61,028 bases of DNA from Streptococcus sp. HMSC067H01 (GTDB lineage: Bacteria; Bacillota; Bacilli; Lactobacillales; Streptococcaceae), in NCBI RefSeq assembly GCF_001814775.1, contig NZ_KV817803.1, positions 32,531 through 93,558 of the forward strand, in the 5' to 3' direction. The first letter of the stretch is position 1. Every line of letters begins with the position of its first letter. This document shows positions 20,680-29,348 of the stretch, one piece after another. The position numbers were made by a program, and so were the translations under genes. Under the pieces are notes generated by a model. That model made no database searches. It saw nothing but the letters and a program-made list of their open reading frames with translations, and had not been told where the DNA came from.

Positions 20680-21346
20680 TCAAAATCTCCCGAATTTTTA
20701 CCATATTGGAGAGTGAGATTTGTCCTGGGGCACTTGCTGCATCTAAACTTGCAAATGACCAACTTGAACCCGTTACATCTGAAGTGATACGAGATACCTT
20801 ACCCACTTTGCCCATAGAAATAGTTACATATTCTTGTTCAGGGTTGAGGGTTTTAAATCCTCGTGTGAAATTCATGAGGTCTAATACATCTTGTGCTGTA
20901 TGTGCCATTACAGATACCTTAACTACTTTCGGAGTTAGGCTAGTTAGTTCTGACAAAATTTCCATCATATTGTCTGGAGTTTCCTGGAAATTATGGTAAC
21001 TCAAAACCAAATTTGGAAAATCGAGCATCTCTTCGAAAACATCCTTGTGACCAAAATACTCAAAATCAAGGTATTCAGGTTGATAGAGTTGAGCTACATC
21101 CTTGATAATCTGAACATACTCTTCCGAAGACAGGTCAATCTCTCCTCCTTCAGCACGTGTGCGCAAGGTAAAGAGAAGTTCGCGACCTGCAAACTTTTCA
21201 AAAATGGCAGGCGCTACCTGTAAAATAGCTTCTTTTGGTAGAAAATCAGCACGCCACTCAATGATATCTGCATCTATATAACGCATGGCATCAAGCCCTT
21301 GTGCTTCTTCTAAATTCTTTGGCATTACTGAAACGACTAATTTCAT
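20669..21346 (-). CDS. aroD: 3-dehydroquinate dehydratase, type I
   Basis: A 225-aa Schiff-base enzyme dehydrating 3-dehydroquinate. Type I features are [12 protein letters not shown] (~25-36), [13 protein letters not shown] (~55-67), SYHNFQ with the catalytic His, and [11 protein letters not shown] with the Schiff-base Lys. The C-terminal end [18 protein letters not shown] also fits. Its start overlaps the preceding methyltransferase gene by 4 nt. Confidence 0.95.
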   Translation of the reverse strand: MKLVVSVMPKNLEEAQGLDAMRYIDADIIEWRADFLPKEAILQVAPAIFEKFAGRELLFTLRTRAEGGEIDLSSEEYVQIIKDVAQLYQPEYLDFEYFGHKDVFEEMLDFPNLVLSYHNFQETPDNMMEILSELTSLTPKVVKVSVMAHTAQDVLDLMNFTRGFKTLNPEQEYVTISMGKVGKVSRITSDVTGSSWSFASLDAASAPGQISLSNMVKIREILNED

Positions 21347-22506
21347 TTAGTTACCTTCATGCTAATCACCTTGAGGTAATTACTGCTTTCATCTTTTTTG
21401 TTATAGACAAAATCTGCTGGAAGTCCATAATTATTTAAAATCTGGTAACTTCTTCCTGCAAAACCTTTGTCGATTTGTTCGGTGAACTTTTGACGGGAAA
21501 CATTGGCAGCATTGGTGCTAGCAATGATAATACCTCCCGGATTTAAAATCTCTAAACTTTGGGAAATCAACTTGTGATAATCCTTGGCTACAGAGAAGGT
21601 TTGTTTTTTATTACGAGCAAAGCTAGGCGGATCAAGAACGATTACATCGTAAGATAGACCCTTACGTTTTGCATATTTGAAGTATTCAAACACATCCATG
21701 ACAATGAAACGATGATGATCCAAAGCCAGTCCATTGGCATGAAAATGAGCTTCTGATAGTTCTCTGGAGCGCTTGGCTAAATCAACAGAGGTAGTCTCAC
21801 TGGCACCTCCCATAGCAGCAGCTACTGAAAAGGCAGCCGTGTAGGAAAACATGTTGAGCAGGGACTTGCCCATGGCTAAACCATCTACCAAACTACCACG
21901 GACTTCATGTTGGTCCAAGAAGATGCCTGTCATAAGGCCATCATTCATGAAGACTTGATAAAGAACTCCATTTTCAAGAATCGTAAAATTATCTGGCGCT
22001 TCTTGACCATAGATATGAGCAGACTCAAATTCTAGACCTTTAAAACGTATCTTTTCATAGGCACCCAAGACTTCAGGAAAGACCTGAACAAAGGCGGCTA
22101 GGATCTGTTGACGAAGCTGATAAATATAGGAGTTATACCAAGAGAAAACAACATAATCCCCATAGAGATCCAGAGTCATTCCACCAAAACCGTCGCCTTC
22201 TTGATTAAACAAGCGAAAGGCCGTTGTTAAATCATCTTGGTAGTAGGTAGAACGTTTTAGTTTGGCTTTAGTAAATAGATTTTCAAAGAAAACTTGGTCA
22301 AAAGAAACTTTCTGATTAGTTACGAACCAACCAATCCCTTTATTTTGACGAGATAGATAAGCCTTACCCAAAAACTGTTTATCTTGACTAAACAGCTCGA
22401 CTTCCTGGTCAGTTTCAGATAGGTCAGGAAAATCAATTTCCTCCAAAACTATCTGACCCTTATTTAGCTTTTTTTCAACACGTCGGCTGACGAATACTTT
22501 TTTCAT
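21343..22506 (-). CDS. Class I rRNA large-subunit methyltransferase (RlmI-like)
   Basis: A 387-aa SAM-dependent methyltransferase of the RlmI/YwbD group, which makes 5-methylcytosine in 23S rRNA. The N-terminal PUA-like region (~1-70) contains [15 protein letters not shown]. The Rossmann core follows with [20 protein letters not shown] (~228-247), and the active-site motif [11 protein letters not shown] is at ~303-313. It is the first gene of the aro operon (4-nt overlap with aroD). The ATG at 22506 has no Shine-Dalgarno: a TATAAT ends only 7 nt upstream, predicting a leaderless transcript. The family is clear; the exact target nucleotide is assumed. Confidence 0.88.
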   Translation of the reverse strand: MKKVFVSRRVEKKLNKGQIVLEEIDFPDLSETDQEVELFSQDKQFLGKAYLSRQNKGIGWFVTNQKVSFDQVFFENLFTKAKLKRSTYYQDDLTTAFRLFNQEGDGFGGMTLDLYGDYVVFSWYNSYIYQLRQQILAAFVQVFPEVLGAYEKIRFKGLEFESAHIYGQEAPDNFTILENGVLYQVFMNDGLMTGIFLDQHEVRGSLVDGLAMGKSLLNMFSYTAAFSVAAAMGGASETTSVDLAKRSRELSEAHFHANGLALDHHRFIVMDVFEYFKYAKRKGLSYDVIVLDPPSFARNKKQTFSVAKDYHKLISQSLEILNPGGIIIASTNAANVSRQKFTEQIDKGFAGRSYQILNNYGLPADFVYNKKDESSNYLKVISMKVTK

Positions 22507-22513
22507 AAATACT

Positions 22514-22545
22514 ATTATAACAAATTTTGTGACAATTCACAAAAT
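22514..22545 (-). promoter_or_regulatory. Leaderless promoter with inverted-repeat operator, aro operon
   Basis: On the - strand TTGTGA (22542-22537), a 17-nt spacer and TATAAT (22519-22514) with a TGT extension. The -10 ends 7 nt before the rlmI-like ATG. A perfect inverted repeat, ATTTTGTGA (22524-22532), 4 nt, then TCACAAAAT (22537-22545), covers the -35 and much of the spacer. It is well placed for a repressor. The half-sites recall Rex (TTGTGA/TCACAA), but the gap is 2 bp shorter than Rex sites as I know them. Confidence 0.6.
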
Positions 22546-22693
22546 AGAAACCATTTACAGCTTTTATCCCATCACTCTTCATGACAAGAGCAAGATGTAC
22601 ATCTTTCTATAATTCTTTTATAATATTTCAATTTTGCAGGTCTCTGCCCATTCTTCAAAAAATAGACAGAACATTCAAAGAGTTTAATTTTAG

Positions 22694-22707
22694 CGCAAAC
22701 GTTTGCG
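22694..22707 (+). promoter_or_regulatory. MalR/CcpA-type operator of the amylase gene
   Basis: CGCAAACGTTTGCG is a perfect 14-bp palindrome with the AAACGTTT core of LacI-family operators. As I recall, it matches the pneumococcal MalR operator and also resembles cre. It overlaps the -35 of the amylase promoter, so repression lifted by maltose or maltodextrin is the likely logic. Confidence 0.75.
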
Positions 22708-22731
22708 TAGAAACTGACTTTATGCTACAAT
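22703..22731 (+). promoter_or_regulatory. Promoter of the alpha-amylase gene
   Basis: TTGCGT (22703-22708, inside the operator), a 17-nt spacer and TACAAT (22726-22731) with a TGC extension. The start would be near 22738; the SD AAGAGG precedes ATG 22765. Confidence 0.6.
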
Positions 22732-22764
22732 AATTCTCATCACTGTTAAGTAAGAGGACTATCT

Positions 22765-24216
22765 ATGAAAAATCAAACCCTAATGCAATATTTTGAATGG
22801 TATCTACCACATGACGGAAAACATTGGAAGCGACTTGCTGATGACGCTGAACACCTAGCAGATTTGGGAATCAGTCATATTTGGATGCCCCCTGCTTTCA
22901 AGGCAACCAATGAAAAGGATGTCGGTTATGGCGTCTATGATTTATTTGACCTTGGAGAATTTAACCAAAAAGGAACTGTTCGTACCAAATACGGTTTCAA
23001 AGAAGACTATCTCCAAACCATCCAAACCTTAAAATCTCACGGGATTCAACCCATGGCCGATGTGGTACTCAATCATAAGGCTGCTGCAGACCATTTGGAA
23101 TCTTTCCAAGTCATCGAAGTTGATCCAGAAGATAGAACTGTTGAACTAGGCGAACCTTTTACCATCAATGGTTGGACAAACTTTACTTTTGATGGCCGCC
23201 AAAACACTTACAACGATTTCCACTGGCACTGGTACCATTTCACTGGGACTGACTATGATGCCAAAAGACGGAAGTCTGGTATTTACCTTATCCAGGGAGA
23301 TAATAAGGGTTGGGCCAACGAGGAATTAGTCGATAACGAAAATGGTAACTATGACTATCTCATGTATGCTGACTTGGACTTCAAACATCCTGAAGTTATC
23401 AAAAACATCTATGACTGGGCTGACTGGTTCATGGAAACGACTGGTGTAGCTGGTTTTCGTCTAGACGCGGTTAAACACATCGACTCCTTCTTTATGGGGA
23501 ATTTTATCCGTGACATGAAGGAAAAATACGGTCAAGATTTTTATGTTTTTGGTGAATTTTGGAATCCAGACAAGGAAGCAAATCTGGATTACCTTGAAAA
23601 GATTGAAGAACGCTTTGATCTTGTCGATGTCCGACTCCATATGAATCTCTTTGAAGCCAGCAAGGCTGGAGAAGACTATGATTTAACAACCATCTTTAAT
23701 GATAGTCTGGTTCAAATCAAGCCAGATAAGGCTGTAACCTTTGTCGATAACCACGATACTCAACGTGGCCAAGCACTTGAATCCACTGTTGAAGAATGGT
23801 TTAAACCAGCAGCCTACGCCCTCATTCTTTTGCGTGAGCTGGGGCTCCCATGTGTCTTCTATGGGGACTACTATGGTATTTCTGGTCAATATGCTCAGCA
23901 AAATTTCAAAGATGTTCTTGACCGTTTGCTAGCTATCCGAAAAGATTTGGCTTATGGAAAGCAAACTGACTACTTTGACGACCCTAATTGTATCGGTTGG
24001 GTTCGTTCAGGAGCTGAAAATCAATCACCACTTGCCATCGTGATTTCTAATGGCCAAGAAAACTCCAAAACTATGTTCGTCGGTCAAGAATGGGCTGAAC
24101 AAACTTTTGTTGATTTGCTTGGTAATCATCCTGACCAAGTAACTATTAATGCTGAAGGTTATGGAGATTTCCCAGTTACAGAACGCTCTCTTAGTGTATG
24201 GGGACTGGCTAACTAA
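22765..24216 (+). CDS. amyA: Cytoplasmic alpha-amylase, GH13
   Basis: A 483-aa endo-1,4-glucanase with no signal peptide, so it acts on imported maltodextrins or internal glycogen-like glucan. GH13 regions: ADVVLNHK (98-105), GFRLDAVKH (230-238, nucleophile D234), FGEFW (262-266, acid/base E264) and FVDNHDTQ (326-333, D331). The N-terminus (MKNQTLMQYFEWYLPHDG) is that of the GH13_5 bacterial cytoplasmic group. It is a single-gene unit on the + strand between leftward operons, ended by the hairpin at 24347-24395. The operator palindrome points to maltose/CcpA-type control. Confidence 0.94.
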   Translation: MKNQTLMQYFEWYLPHDGKHWKRLADDAEHLADLGISHIWMPPAFKATNEKDVGYGVYDLFDLGEFNQKGTVRTKYGFKEDYLQTIQTLKSHGIQPMADVVLNHKAAADHLESFQVIEVDPEDRTVELGEPFTINGWTNFTFDGRQNTYNDFHWHWYHFTGTDYDAKRRKSGIYLIQGDNKGWANEELVDNENGNYDYLMYADLDFKHPEVIKNIYDWADWFMETTGVAGFRLDAVKHIDSFFMGNFIRDMKEKYGQDFYVFGEFWNPDKEANLDYLEKIEERFDLVDVRLHMNLFEASKAGEDYDLTTIFNDSLVQIKPDKAVTFVDNHDTQRGQALESTVEEWFKPAAYALILLRELGLPCVFYGDYYGISGQYAQQNFKDVLDRLLAIRKDLAYGKQTDYFDDPNCIGWVRSGAENQSPLAIVISNGQENSKTMFVGQEWAEQTFVDLLGNHPDQVTINAEGYGDFPVTERSLSVWGLAN

Positions 24217-24223
24217 TCAATTA

Positions 24224-24337
24224 ATACTCTTCGAAAATCTCTTCAAACCACGTCAGCTTCCATCTACAACCTCAAAGCAGTGCTTTGAGCAACCTGCGGC
24301 TCACTTCCTAGTTTGCTCTTTGATTTTCATTGAGTAT
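24224..24337 (+). repeat. BOX element, short form with truncated boxA
   Basis: The layout runs boxA start (ATACTCTTCGAAAATCTC, about 34 of 59 nt, internal part missing), one boxB hairpin (CTCAAAGCA/TGCTTTGAG at 24271-24289), then boxC (from AACCTGCGGC to GATTTTCATTGAGTAT). The ends are inverted (ATACTC...GAAAATC against GATTTTC...GAGTAT), as in non-autonomous mobile elements. It lies 8 nt past the amylase stop. Confidence 0.9.
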
Positions 24338-24346
24338 AAAATACAC

Positions 24347-24395
24347 AAAAAATGCCCACAAGCTAGATTTTCTTTCTAGTCTGTAGGCATTTTTT
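24347..24395. terminator. Bidirectional terminator between amylase and dnaD
   Basis: AAAAAATGCC (24347-24356) pairs with GGCATTTTTT (24386-24395), and an inner stem CTAGA/TCTAG extends it. It serves the convergent amylase (+) and metA-dnaD (-) units. Confidence 0.8.
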
Positions 24396-24414
24396 CTATT
24401 ATCAATACTTAACA

Positions 24415-25089
24415 TTAGTCTTTCCAAAGGTCCATGGCATTTTTAAAATCAGATGAAACTTGAACATTTTGAGGATTAGTCGCTTCTCTCTCCTGACGCT
24501 TCGCCTCTACCTGGACTACACTCTTAATGCCTTCATGACGCCAGTTTCGTAGGATAGCTTGGATATACTTCCAGTTTGGTTTTCCATTCAAAACAGCCTC
24601 ACGTAAGGCTTCTTTGATTAGGTTCGCACTGGTTCCGTCTTCTTTCAAACTCTTTTCTAAATCTTCGATCTCAAAAGGACTCAGGAGACGACCTAACTCT
24701 TGTTGGAAGGTTTCCACCAAGTCTTTCAAATCATTTTTAGCAGGTACAGCTTGGCTTGGTTCTTGTTTTTCAAAAAGCTGGTCCAAACGTTCTAAAGCAA
24801 GGGTCGCATCAAAAATAACTTCTATTTCTCCATTGAGTTCAATGGTACGATATTGGAGTAAGCCTTTTTCTGTCAATCTGGAAATCGCTTGATTGACTTC
24901 ATAGACTTGCTTGCCTATTTTCTCAGCGATTTGACTTGGGGACAATTCCCCTAAAACTGTTGTATTTTGTAGGTAAAAGAATTGCCAAACTAAGAAATCA
25001 TCGCTTGATGAGAAAAGTTGATTGTAGTTTAAGAGCAGAGCACTTGGTAAGACCAAGTTCCCTGATTTGAAAGCGTCTAAATATGTCAT
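24415..25089 (-). CDS. dnaD: DNA replication protein DnaD
   Basis: A 224-aa primosome protein that helps load the replicative helicase (with DnaA, DnaB, DnaI). The N-terminal winged helix (~1-115) contains FYLQNTTVLGELSPSQIAEK. The C-terminal DnaB/DnaD domain (~125-205) carries FEIEDLEKSLKEDGTS and the signature WKYIQAILRNWRHEGIKSV. It lies 8 nt after metA and probably shares its promoter. It ends at the bidirectional hairpin. Confidence 0.93.
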   Translation of the reverse strand: MTYLDAFKSGNLVLPSALLLNYNQLFSSSDDFLVWQFFYLQNTTVLGELSPSQIAEKIGKQVYEVNQAISRLTEKGLLQYRTIELNGEIEVIFDATLALERLDQLFEKQEPSQAVPAKNDLKDLVETFQQELGRLLSPFEIEDLEKSLKEDGTSANLIKEALREAVLNGKPNWKYIQAILRNWRHEGIKSVVQVEAKRQEREATNPQNVQVSSDFKNAMDLWKD

Positions 25090-25097
25090 AATTCCTC

Positions 25098-26042
25098 TTA
25101 TAAATATCCAAAATGAGAGACATCATCCTCCACACTCTTCCACTCAAAAGGCGTTTCTTGGTAAACTGCATAATTTACCCAGTTACTGAAAAAGAGAGCT
25201 GCTGAGGAACTCCAACGCATACAAGGAAGTTCATGGATGTCATCATTTTTGAAATAATTTTCTGGTATATGGGGATCTAAACCAGCATCTAGATCTCTAA
25301 AATATTCCTTGGCTAGCGTATCACGATCATACTCCAAATGCCCAAAGCTATAAACTTCTCTTAAATCTCGGCTTGCAAGGATAGAGATTCCCACTTCTTT
25401 TCCAGATGCTAAGATCTCTAAATTTGTTTTATTTACAATGTCTTCTTTGAGAATTTCTGTGTGACGAGAATGGGGAGACACATACAAATCATCAAAACCT
25501 CTCAGCAAAAGATGACCTTCTTTTAAAACATCCTGAGGATAAATTCCCGAAAGTTTTTGAGCCATCTGGTGTTTATCTACGCCGTAACGATAGTAGAGGC
25601 CAGCCTGTGCTCCCCAGCAAATATGCAGGGTTGAAAAGACATGAGTCTTTGACCAATCGATGACCTGAGTAAATTCCTCCCAGTAGTCCACTTCTTCAAA
25701 AGGAAGATGTTCGACTGGTGCTCCTGTGATAATCAAGCCATCAAAATACTGGTCTTGAACTTCTGAAAAGGTCTTATAAAAAGTCTCCATATGTTCAGAA
25801 CGAGTTGTTTTCGATTGGTGACTTTCCATATAGAGAAATTCAATATCCAACTGTAAGGGAGTATTAGCCAAATGCCTCAAGAGCTGGGTTTCCGTTACAA
25901 TTTTTTGAGGCATCAGATTTAAAATCAGAATTTTTAGCGGGCGGATATCCTGATGAGCCGCTCGTTGGTCATCCATGACGAAAATATTTTCCGTTCGTAA
26001 AATCTCAACTGCTGGTAATTTTTTATCAATTCGAATCGGCAT
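25098..26042 (-). CDS. metA: Homoserine O-acyltransferase, probably acetyltransferase (MetA)
   Basis: A 314-aa first enzyme of methionine synthesis from homoserine. The catalytic cysteine C142 is in [15 protein letters not shown], with the later His/Glu region [10 protein letters not shown]. Residue 111, in TGAPVE, is Glu. As I recall for this family, Glu111 favours acetyl-CoA and Gly111 (E. coli) succinyl-CoA, so the product is probably O-acetylhomoserine despite the common succinyl label. A strong promoter (26128-26156) is overlapped by a candidate MET-box. dnaD follows by 8 nt. Confidence 0.94.
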   Translation of the reverse strand: MPIRIDKKLPAVEILRTENIFVMDDQRAAHQDIRPLKILILNLMPQKIVTETQLLRHLANTPLQLDIEFLYMESHQSKTTRSEHMETFYKTFSEVQDQYFDGLIITGAPVEHLPFEEVDYWEEFTQVIDWSKTHVFSTLHICWGAQAGLYYRYGVDKHQMAQKLSGIYPQDVLKEGHLLLRGFDDLYVSPHSRHTEILKEDIVNKTNLEILASGKEVGISILASRDLREVYSFGHLEYDRDTLAKEYFRDLDAGLDPHIPENYFKNDDIHELPCMRWSSSAALFFSNWVNYAVYQETPFEWKSVEDDVSHFGYL

Positions 26043-26127
26043 GGAAATCTCCTTACTCTATCAATACTGGACTCAGGTAAACATAGTATCGTCAACGGGA
26101 AAAATGCTGACGTTTCTCTTTCCCTTT

Positions 26128-26156
26128 ATTATACTGTAAGAAGATATAGTTTTCAA
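26128..26156 (-). promoter_or_regulatory. Strong sigma-A promoter of metA-dnaD
   Basis: TTGAAA (26156-26151), an exact 17-nt spacer and TATAAT (26133-26128). The leader to ATG 26042 is about 80 nt. I see no S-box or T-box fold in it. Confidence 0.8.
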
Positions 26157-26161
26157 TTATA
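26145..26161 (-). promoter_or_regulatory. Candidate MtaR/MetR MET-box at metA
   Basis: TATAGTT - TTC - AATTATA on the + strand is a near-perfect inverted repeat, one mismatch from the streptococcal MET-box pattern TATAGTTnnnAACTATA as I recall it. It covers the -35 of metA. A LysR-type methionine regulator is the likely ligand; this is inferred from position and motif only. Confidence 0.5.
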
Positions 26162-26207
26162 GTTTTTCTCTAACTAGGTATAGCTTATTTTTATATCAAA
26201 TGAAGAG

Positions 26208-26230
26208 AAAACAGCCCTAGGGACTGTTTT
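26208..26230 (-). terminator. Terminator of apt
   Basis: AAAACAG and CTGTTTT, with CCC/GGG inside, form a hairpin starting 4 nt past the apt stop. Confidence 0.65.
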
Positions 26231-26233
26231 TCA

Positions 26234-26746
26234 TTAATAATGCATAAGCACCTTGTAGTCGTAATCTCCGATAGCTTCACGACCTTTAAGCTCATCAAGT
26301 TCGATCAAGAAGGCACAACCTGCCACGATTCCACCTAATTTTTCAATCATTTCGATGGTAGCCTTAACAGTACCACCTGTTGCCAAGAGGTCATCTACGA
26401 TAAGAACACGTTGTCCTGGTTTGATAGCATCTGCGTGCATAGTCAAAGTATCAACACCATATTCTTTTTCATAGTCAGCTGAAACAACTTCACGTGGTAG
26501 TTTTCCAGGTTTGCGAACAGGCGCAAAACCGATTCCCAATTCAAAAGCGACTGGACATCCAACGATAAATCCACGCGCTTCTGGTCCAACAATCATATCG
26601 ATTTTTTTGTCAGTAGCGTATTGGACGATTTCACGAACAGCATAGCTGTATGCATTACCATCAGCCATCAAGGGACTGATATCACGGAAGACAATTCCTT
26701 CCTTAGGGTAGTTTTCAATGGTTGCAATGTAATCTTTTAAGTTCAT
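26234..26746 (-). CDS. apt: Adenine phosphoribosyltransferase
   Basis: A 170-aa purine salvage enzyme converting adenine and PRPP to AMP. It shows the N-terminal [13 protein letters not shown], the PRPP motif [20 protein letters not shown] (~120-139), VGPEARGF and [20 protein letters not shown]. It is a monocistronic unit with an extended -10 (TGTTATAAT, TATAAT at 26784-26779) and a downstream hairpin. Confidence 0.96.
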   Translation of the reverse strand: MNLKDYIATIENYPKEGIVFRDISPLMADGNAYSYAVREIVQYATDKKIDMIVGPEARGFIVGCPVAFELGIGFAPVRKPGKLPREVVSADYEKEYGVDTLTMHADAIKPGQRVLIVDDLLATGGTVKATIEMIEKLGGIVAGCAFLIELDELKGREAIGDYDYKVLMHY

Positions 26747-26778
26747 AGCATTTCTTTCTTTTAAAATTTTTACTCTCT

Positions 26779-26787
26779 ATTATAACA
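26779..26787 (-). promoter_or_regulatory. apt: Extended -10 promoter of apt
   Basis: TGTTATAAT on the - strand, about 35 nt upstream of ATG 26746. No clear -35 is seen. Confidence 0.6.
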
Positions 26788-26812
26788 CATTTCTCAGAAA
26801 AGAGAAATAGAA

Positions 26813-26842
26813 AGAAGCCTTGACACTTGGTACAAGACTTCT
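26813..26842 (-). terminator. Terminator after the ABC-F / membrane protein operon
   Basis: AGAAGTCTTG and CAAGGCTTCT on the - strand pair with one G-T wobble, and TTTC follows. The hairpin lies 45 nt past the stop at 26887. Confidence 0.6.
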
Positions 26843-26886
26843 CATTTTTTCCTTCAATTGTTGCTATTATTGACTGAATGAAGTTC

Positions 26887-27480
26887 TTACTTCTTTTTGC
26901 TTTTAGATTTGTGATTGCCTTGACGATTTTGTTGGATACGCCATTCTCTTTCAAAGTAGGTCATTGTTTCAAATACTCTGCCTGGTAAACCGACATCCAG
27001 TAAGTAGATTGGAATTTTTAAAACGTTAGAACGTTTAGCAGCCGTAAATCTACTTCGTAGACGATTCCATAGAGATTTTGTTTTTACAAGGTCTTTGTCA
27101 AAAAAATAAACTTCAATCTGATAAAAATCCCTCGAACTTCTACCACCCTTAATTCTCATAAGAGAAAATGTTTCTACTTGTCCCCAAGAATAAAACTGCC
27201 AGTCTTTCTGGGGATATGGTTTATAGGAAAATCCTTGAGGCGTACATTTCAAATACTCTTTATCTGACAGAAGAATTTGAAAACGTTCATACAAAATCCA
27301 TCCAACAATGATGATTAAGAATAAGACAAAGAGTCTTAGTGCTACTAATTCAATAGCTGCTTCTTTGGGATAGGTCATCATAAAATATAGGATCCAAAGC
27401 AAAAAAGCTAAATCCACAAAGCAGAGTACAATATTCCAAATGATTTTCCTACTACTCCATTTGATGATTTTCTCTTTCAT
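26887..27480 (-). CDS. Uncharacterised membrane protein (two TM, PH-like soluble part)
   Basis: A 197-aa protein. Two hydrophobic helices at ~13-35 and ~46-64 are followed by a soluble part rich in aromatic residues (KCTPQGFSYKPYPQKDWQFY, then WGQVETFSLMRIKGG) and a very basic tail ending HKSKSKKK. The layout resembles small two-TM proteins with a PH-like domain (STM3941-type), which have no known activity. The start codon overlaps the ABC-F stop by one base (TAATG), so it is cotranslated with that gene. Confidence 0.75.
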   Translation of the reverse strand: MKEKIIKWSSRKIIWNIVLCFVDLAFLLWILYFMMTYPKEAAIELVALRLFVLFLIIIVGWILYERFQILLSDKEYLKCTPQGFSYKPYPQKDWQFYSWGQVETFSLMRIKGGRSSRDFYQIEVYFFDKDLVKTKSLWNRLRSRFTAAKRSNVLKIPIYLLDVGLPGRVFETMTYFEREWRIQQNRQGNHKSKSKKK

Positions 27481-29348
27481 TAAACCAACTCACTTAAATA
27501 TTCATAGCGTTCATATTTTTCCAGCAAGGCTTCATTCTTCTCGTCTAATTCTTTCTGAAGAGTCGCTAGTTTCCCAAAGTCAGAGCCATTTACCTGCATC
27601 TCTTCTTCAATCTCAGAAATACGGTTCTCCAAGTTTTCGATATCGCCTTCAATACTTGCCCACTCCTGCTTTTCTTGGTAGGTCATGCGTTTCTTTTCTT
27701 CACGGACTTTGACGACTTTTTCCTTCTCAGCCTTTTGAACTTGGCTTTTCGTTTCTGCTTCAAAGGCCTTTTCATCCAGATAGTCGGTATAGTGGCCAAA
27801 GAAGGGACGGATGGTGCCATTCTCAAAGGCAAGGATCTTAGTCGCCACCTTATCAAGAAAATAGCGATCATGACTAACTGTCAAGACTGGACCTGCAAAG
27901 CCCTGTAAGAAATTTTCCAAGACTGTCAAAGTCGCAATGTCTAGGTCATTGGTCGGCTCATCTAAGAGGAGAACATTTGGTTTTTCCAGAAGTAGTTTAA
28001 GGAGGTAAAGTCGTTTTTTCTCACCACCCGACAACTTCTCAATCAAGGTTCCGTGAGTTGAGCGTGGGAAAAGAAACTGTTCTAACAACTCCGCGATAGA
28101 GGTCGTAGAGCCACCACTGGTCTTAACCTCTTCTGCCACTTCCTGCAAATAATTGATAACCCGCTTGCTTTCATCCAAGCCTTCGATTTGCTGAGAGAAA
28201 TAGGCGATGCGAACCGTTTCGCCGATGATAACTTGTCCATCAGTTGGTTCAAGACTTCCTGCAATGAGGTTAAGAAGGGTTGACTTCCCAACACCGTTGT
28301 CCCCAACGATTCCGATACGGTCTTTGGCTTGTATCAAAAGGTTAAAATCTTGCAAAATCGGTTTGTCATTATAGGCAAAGGAAACATCCTTAAACTCGAT
28401 AACTTTTTTACCGATACGGCTAGTTTCAAAATTCATGCTCAAGTCTGTCTCAAGGCTAGTATCTGAAACTTCCTTTTTCAAGTCATGGAATCGATTGATA
28501 CGTGCTTGTTGCTTGGTTGCACGAGCCTGTGGTTGTCGTCTCATCCAGGCCAATTCCTGCTTATAAAGTTGCTCTTTTTTGTGGAGAAGAGCAGCATCAC
28601 GCTCATCCTGTTCAGCCTTGAGACGAACATAGTCTTGGTAATTTCCTTGATATTCGGTCAAACCAGCTCGGTCCAACTCGAAAATTCTCGTTGAAAGCGC
28701 ATCTAGGAAATAACGATCGTGGGTGATAAAGAGAACCGTTTTCTTGGAATTTTTCAAAAAGAGGGTCAGCCATTCAATGGTGGCAATATCCAAGTGGTTG
28801 GTTGGTTCATCCAAAAGCAAAAGATCGTGATTTCCTAGCAGCACTTGGGCCAACTGGACTCGTCTTCGCAAACCACCTGAAAGAGCTCCAACTGGAGTTG
28901 ATAAGTCTTGAATACCCAGTTTACTGAGAACAGTCTTGACCTGATTTTCGATTTCCCATGCTTGGAGAGAATCCATCTCGGCCATGACCCGTTCCAAACG
29001 AGCTTGCTTATCTTCACTGTAGTTGAGCATGAGCAATTCATACTCACGGATCAACTGGATTTCTTTCAAATCGCTCGATAGAACAGTATCTAAGACAGTC
29101 TTGCTGTCATCAAAATCTGGATCCTGAGTCAAATAACCAATCTTGTAATCGTTTTTTGCCGAAAAAGGGCTTACGTCACCATCAAAACCAGAAACTCCTG
29201 AAAGCACATCTAAAAGGGTTGTTTTCCCAGTTCCGTTGACACCGATAAGACCGATTCTATCCAAGTCATGGATGATAAAGGAAATATCCTTAAAGACGGT
29301 CTTGTCCCCAACGGATTTACTTAGTTTTTCAACAATAAAATCACTCAT
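27480..29348 (-). CDS. ABC-F family ATPase (Uup-like)
   Basis: A 622-aa soluble protein with two ABC domains and no membrane segment. ABC-F proteins bind the ribosome; some relieve stalling and some give antibiotic protection. NBD1: Walker [10 protein letters not shown] (~37-45), signature [13 protein letters not shown], Walker [12 protein letters not shown]. The linker is ~240-310 ([15 protein letters not shown]). NBD2: [32 protein letters not shown]. The C-terminal coiled coil (~535-622) is as in Uup. The linker is ordinary in length and shows no long antibiotic-protection extension, so a housekeeping role is likelier. It overlaps cca by 4 nt. Confidence 0.9.
   Translation of the reverse strand: MSDFIVEKLSKSVGDKTVFKDISFIIHDLDRIGLIGVNGTGKTTLLDVLSGVSGFDGDVSPFSAKNDYKIGYLTQDPDFDDSKTVLDTVLSSDLKEIQLIREYELLMLNYSEDKQARLERVMAEMDSLQAWEIENQVKTVLSKLGIQDLSTPVGALSGGLRRRVQLAQVLLGNHDLLLLDEPTNHLDIATIEWLTLFLKNSKKTVLFITHDRYFLDALSTRIFELDRAGLTEYQGNYQDYVRLKAEQDERDAALLHKKEQLYKQELAWMRRQPQARATKQQARINRFHDLKKEVSDTSLETDLSMNFETSRIGKKVIEFKDVSFAYNDKPILQDFNLLIQAKDRIGIVGDNGVGKSTLLNLIAGSLEPTDGQVIIGETVRIAYFSQQIEGLDESKRVINYLQEVAEEVKTSGGSTTSIAELLEQFLFPRSTHGTLIEKLSGGEKKRLYLLKLLLEKPNVLLLDEPTNDLDIATLTVLENFLQGFAGPVLTVSHDRYFLDKVATKILAFENGTIRPFFGHYTDYLDEKAFEAETKSQVQKAEKEKVVKVREEKKRMTYQEKQEWASIEGDIENLENRISEIEEEMQVNGSDFGKLATLQKELDEKNEALLEKYERYEYLSELV

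Noticed and set aside
22524..22545. Calling the inverted repeat at the aro promoter a Rex site
   Set aside because: The half-sites match, but they are separated by 4 nt instead of the 6 expected between TTGTGA and TCACAA, so the ligand is left open.
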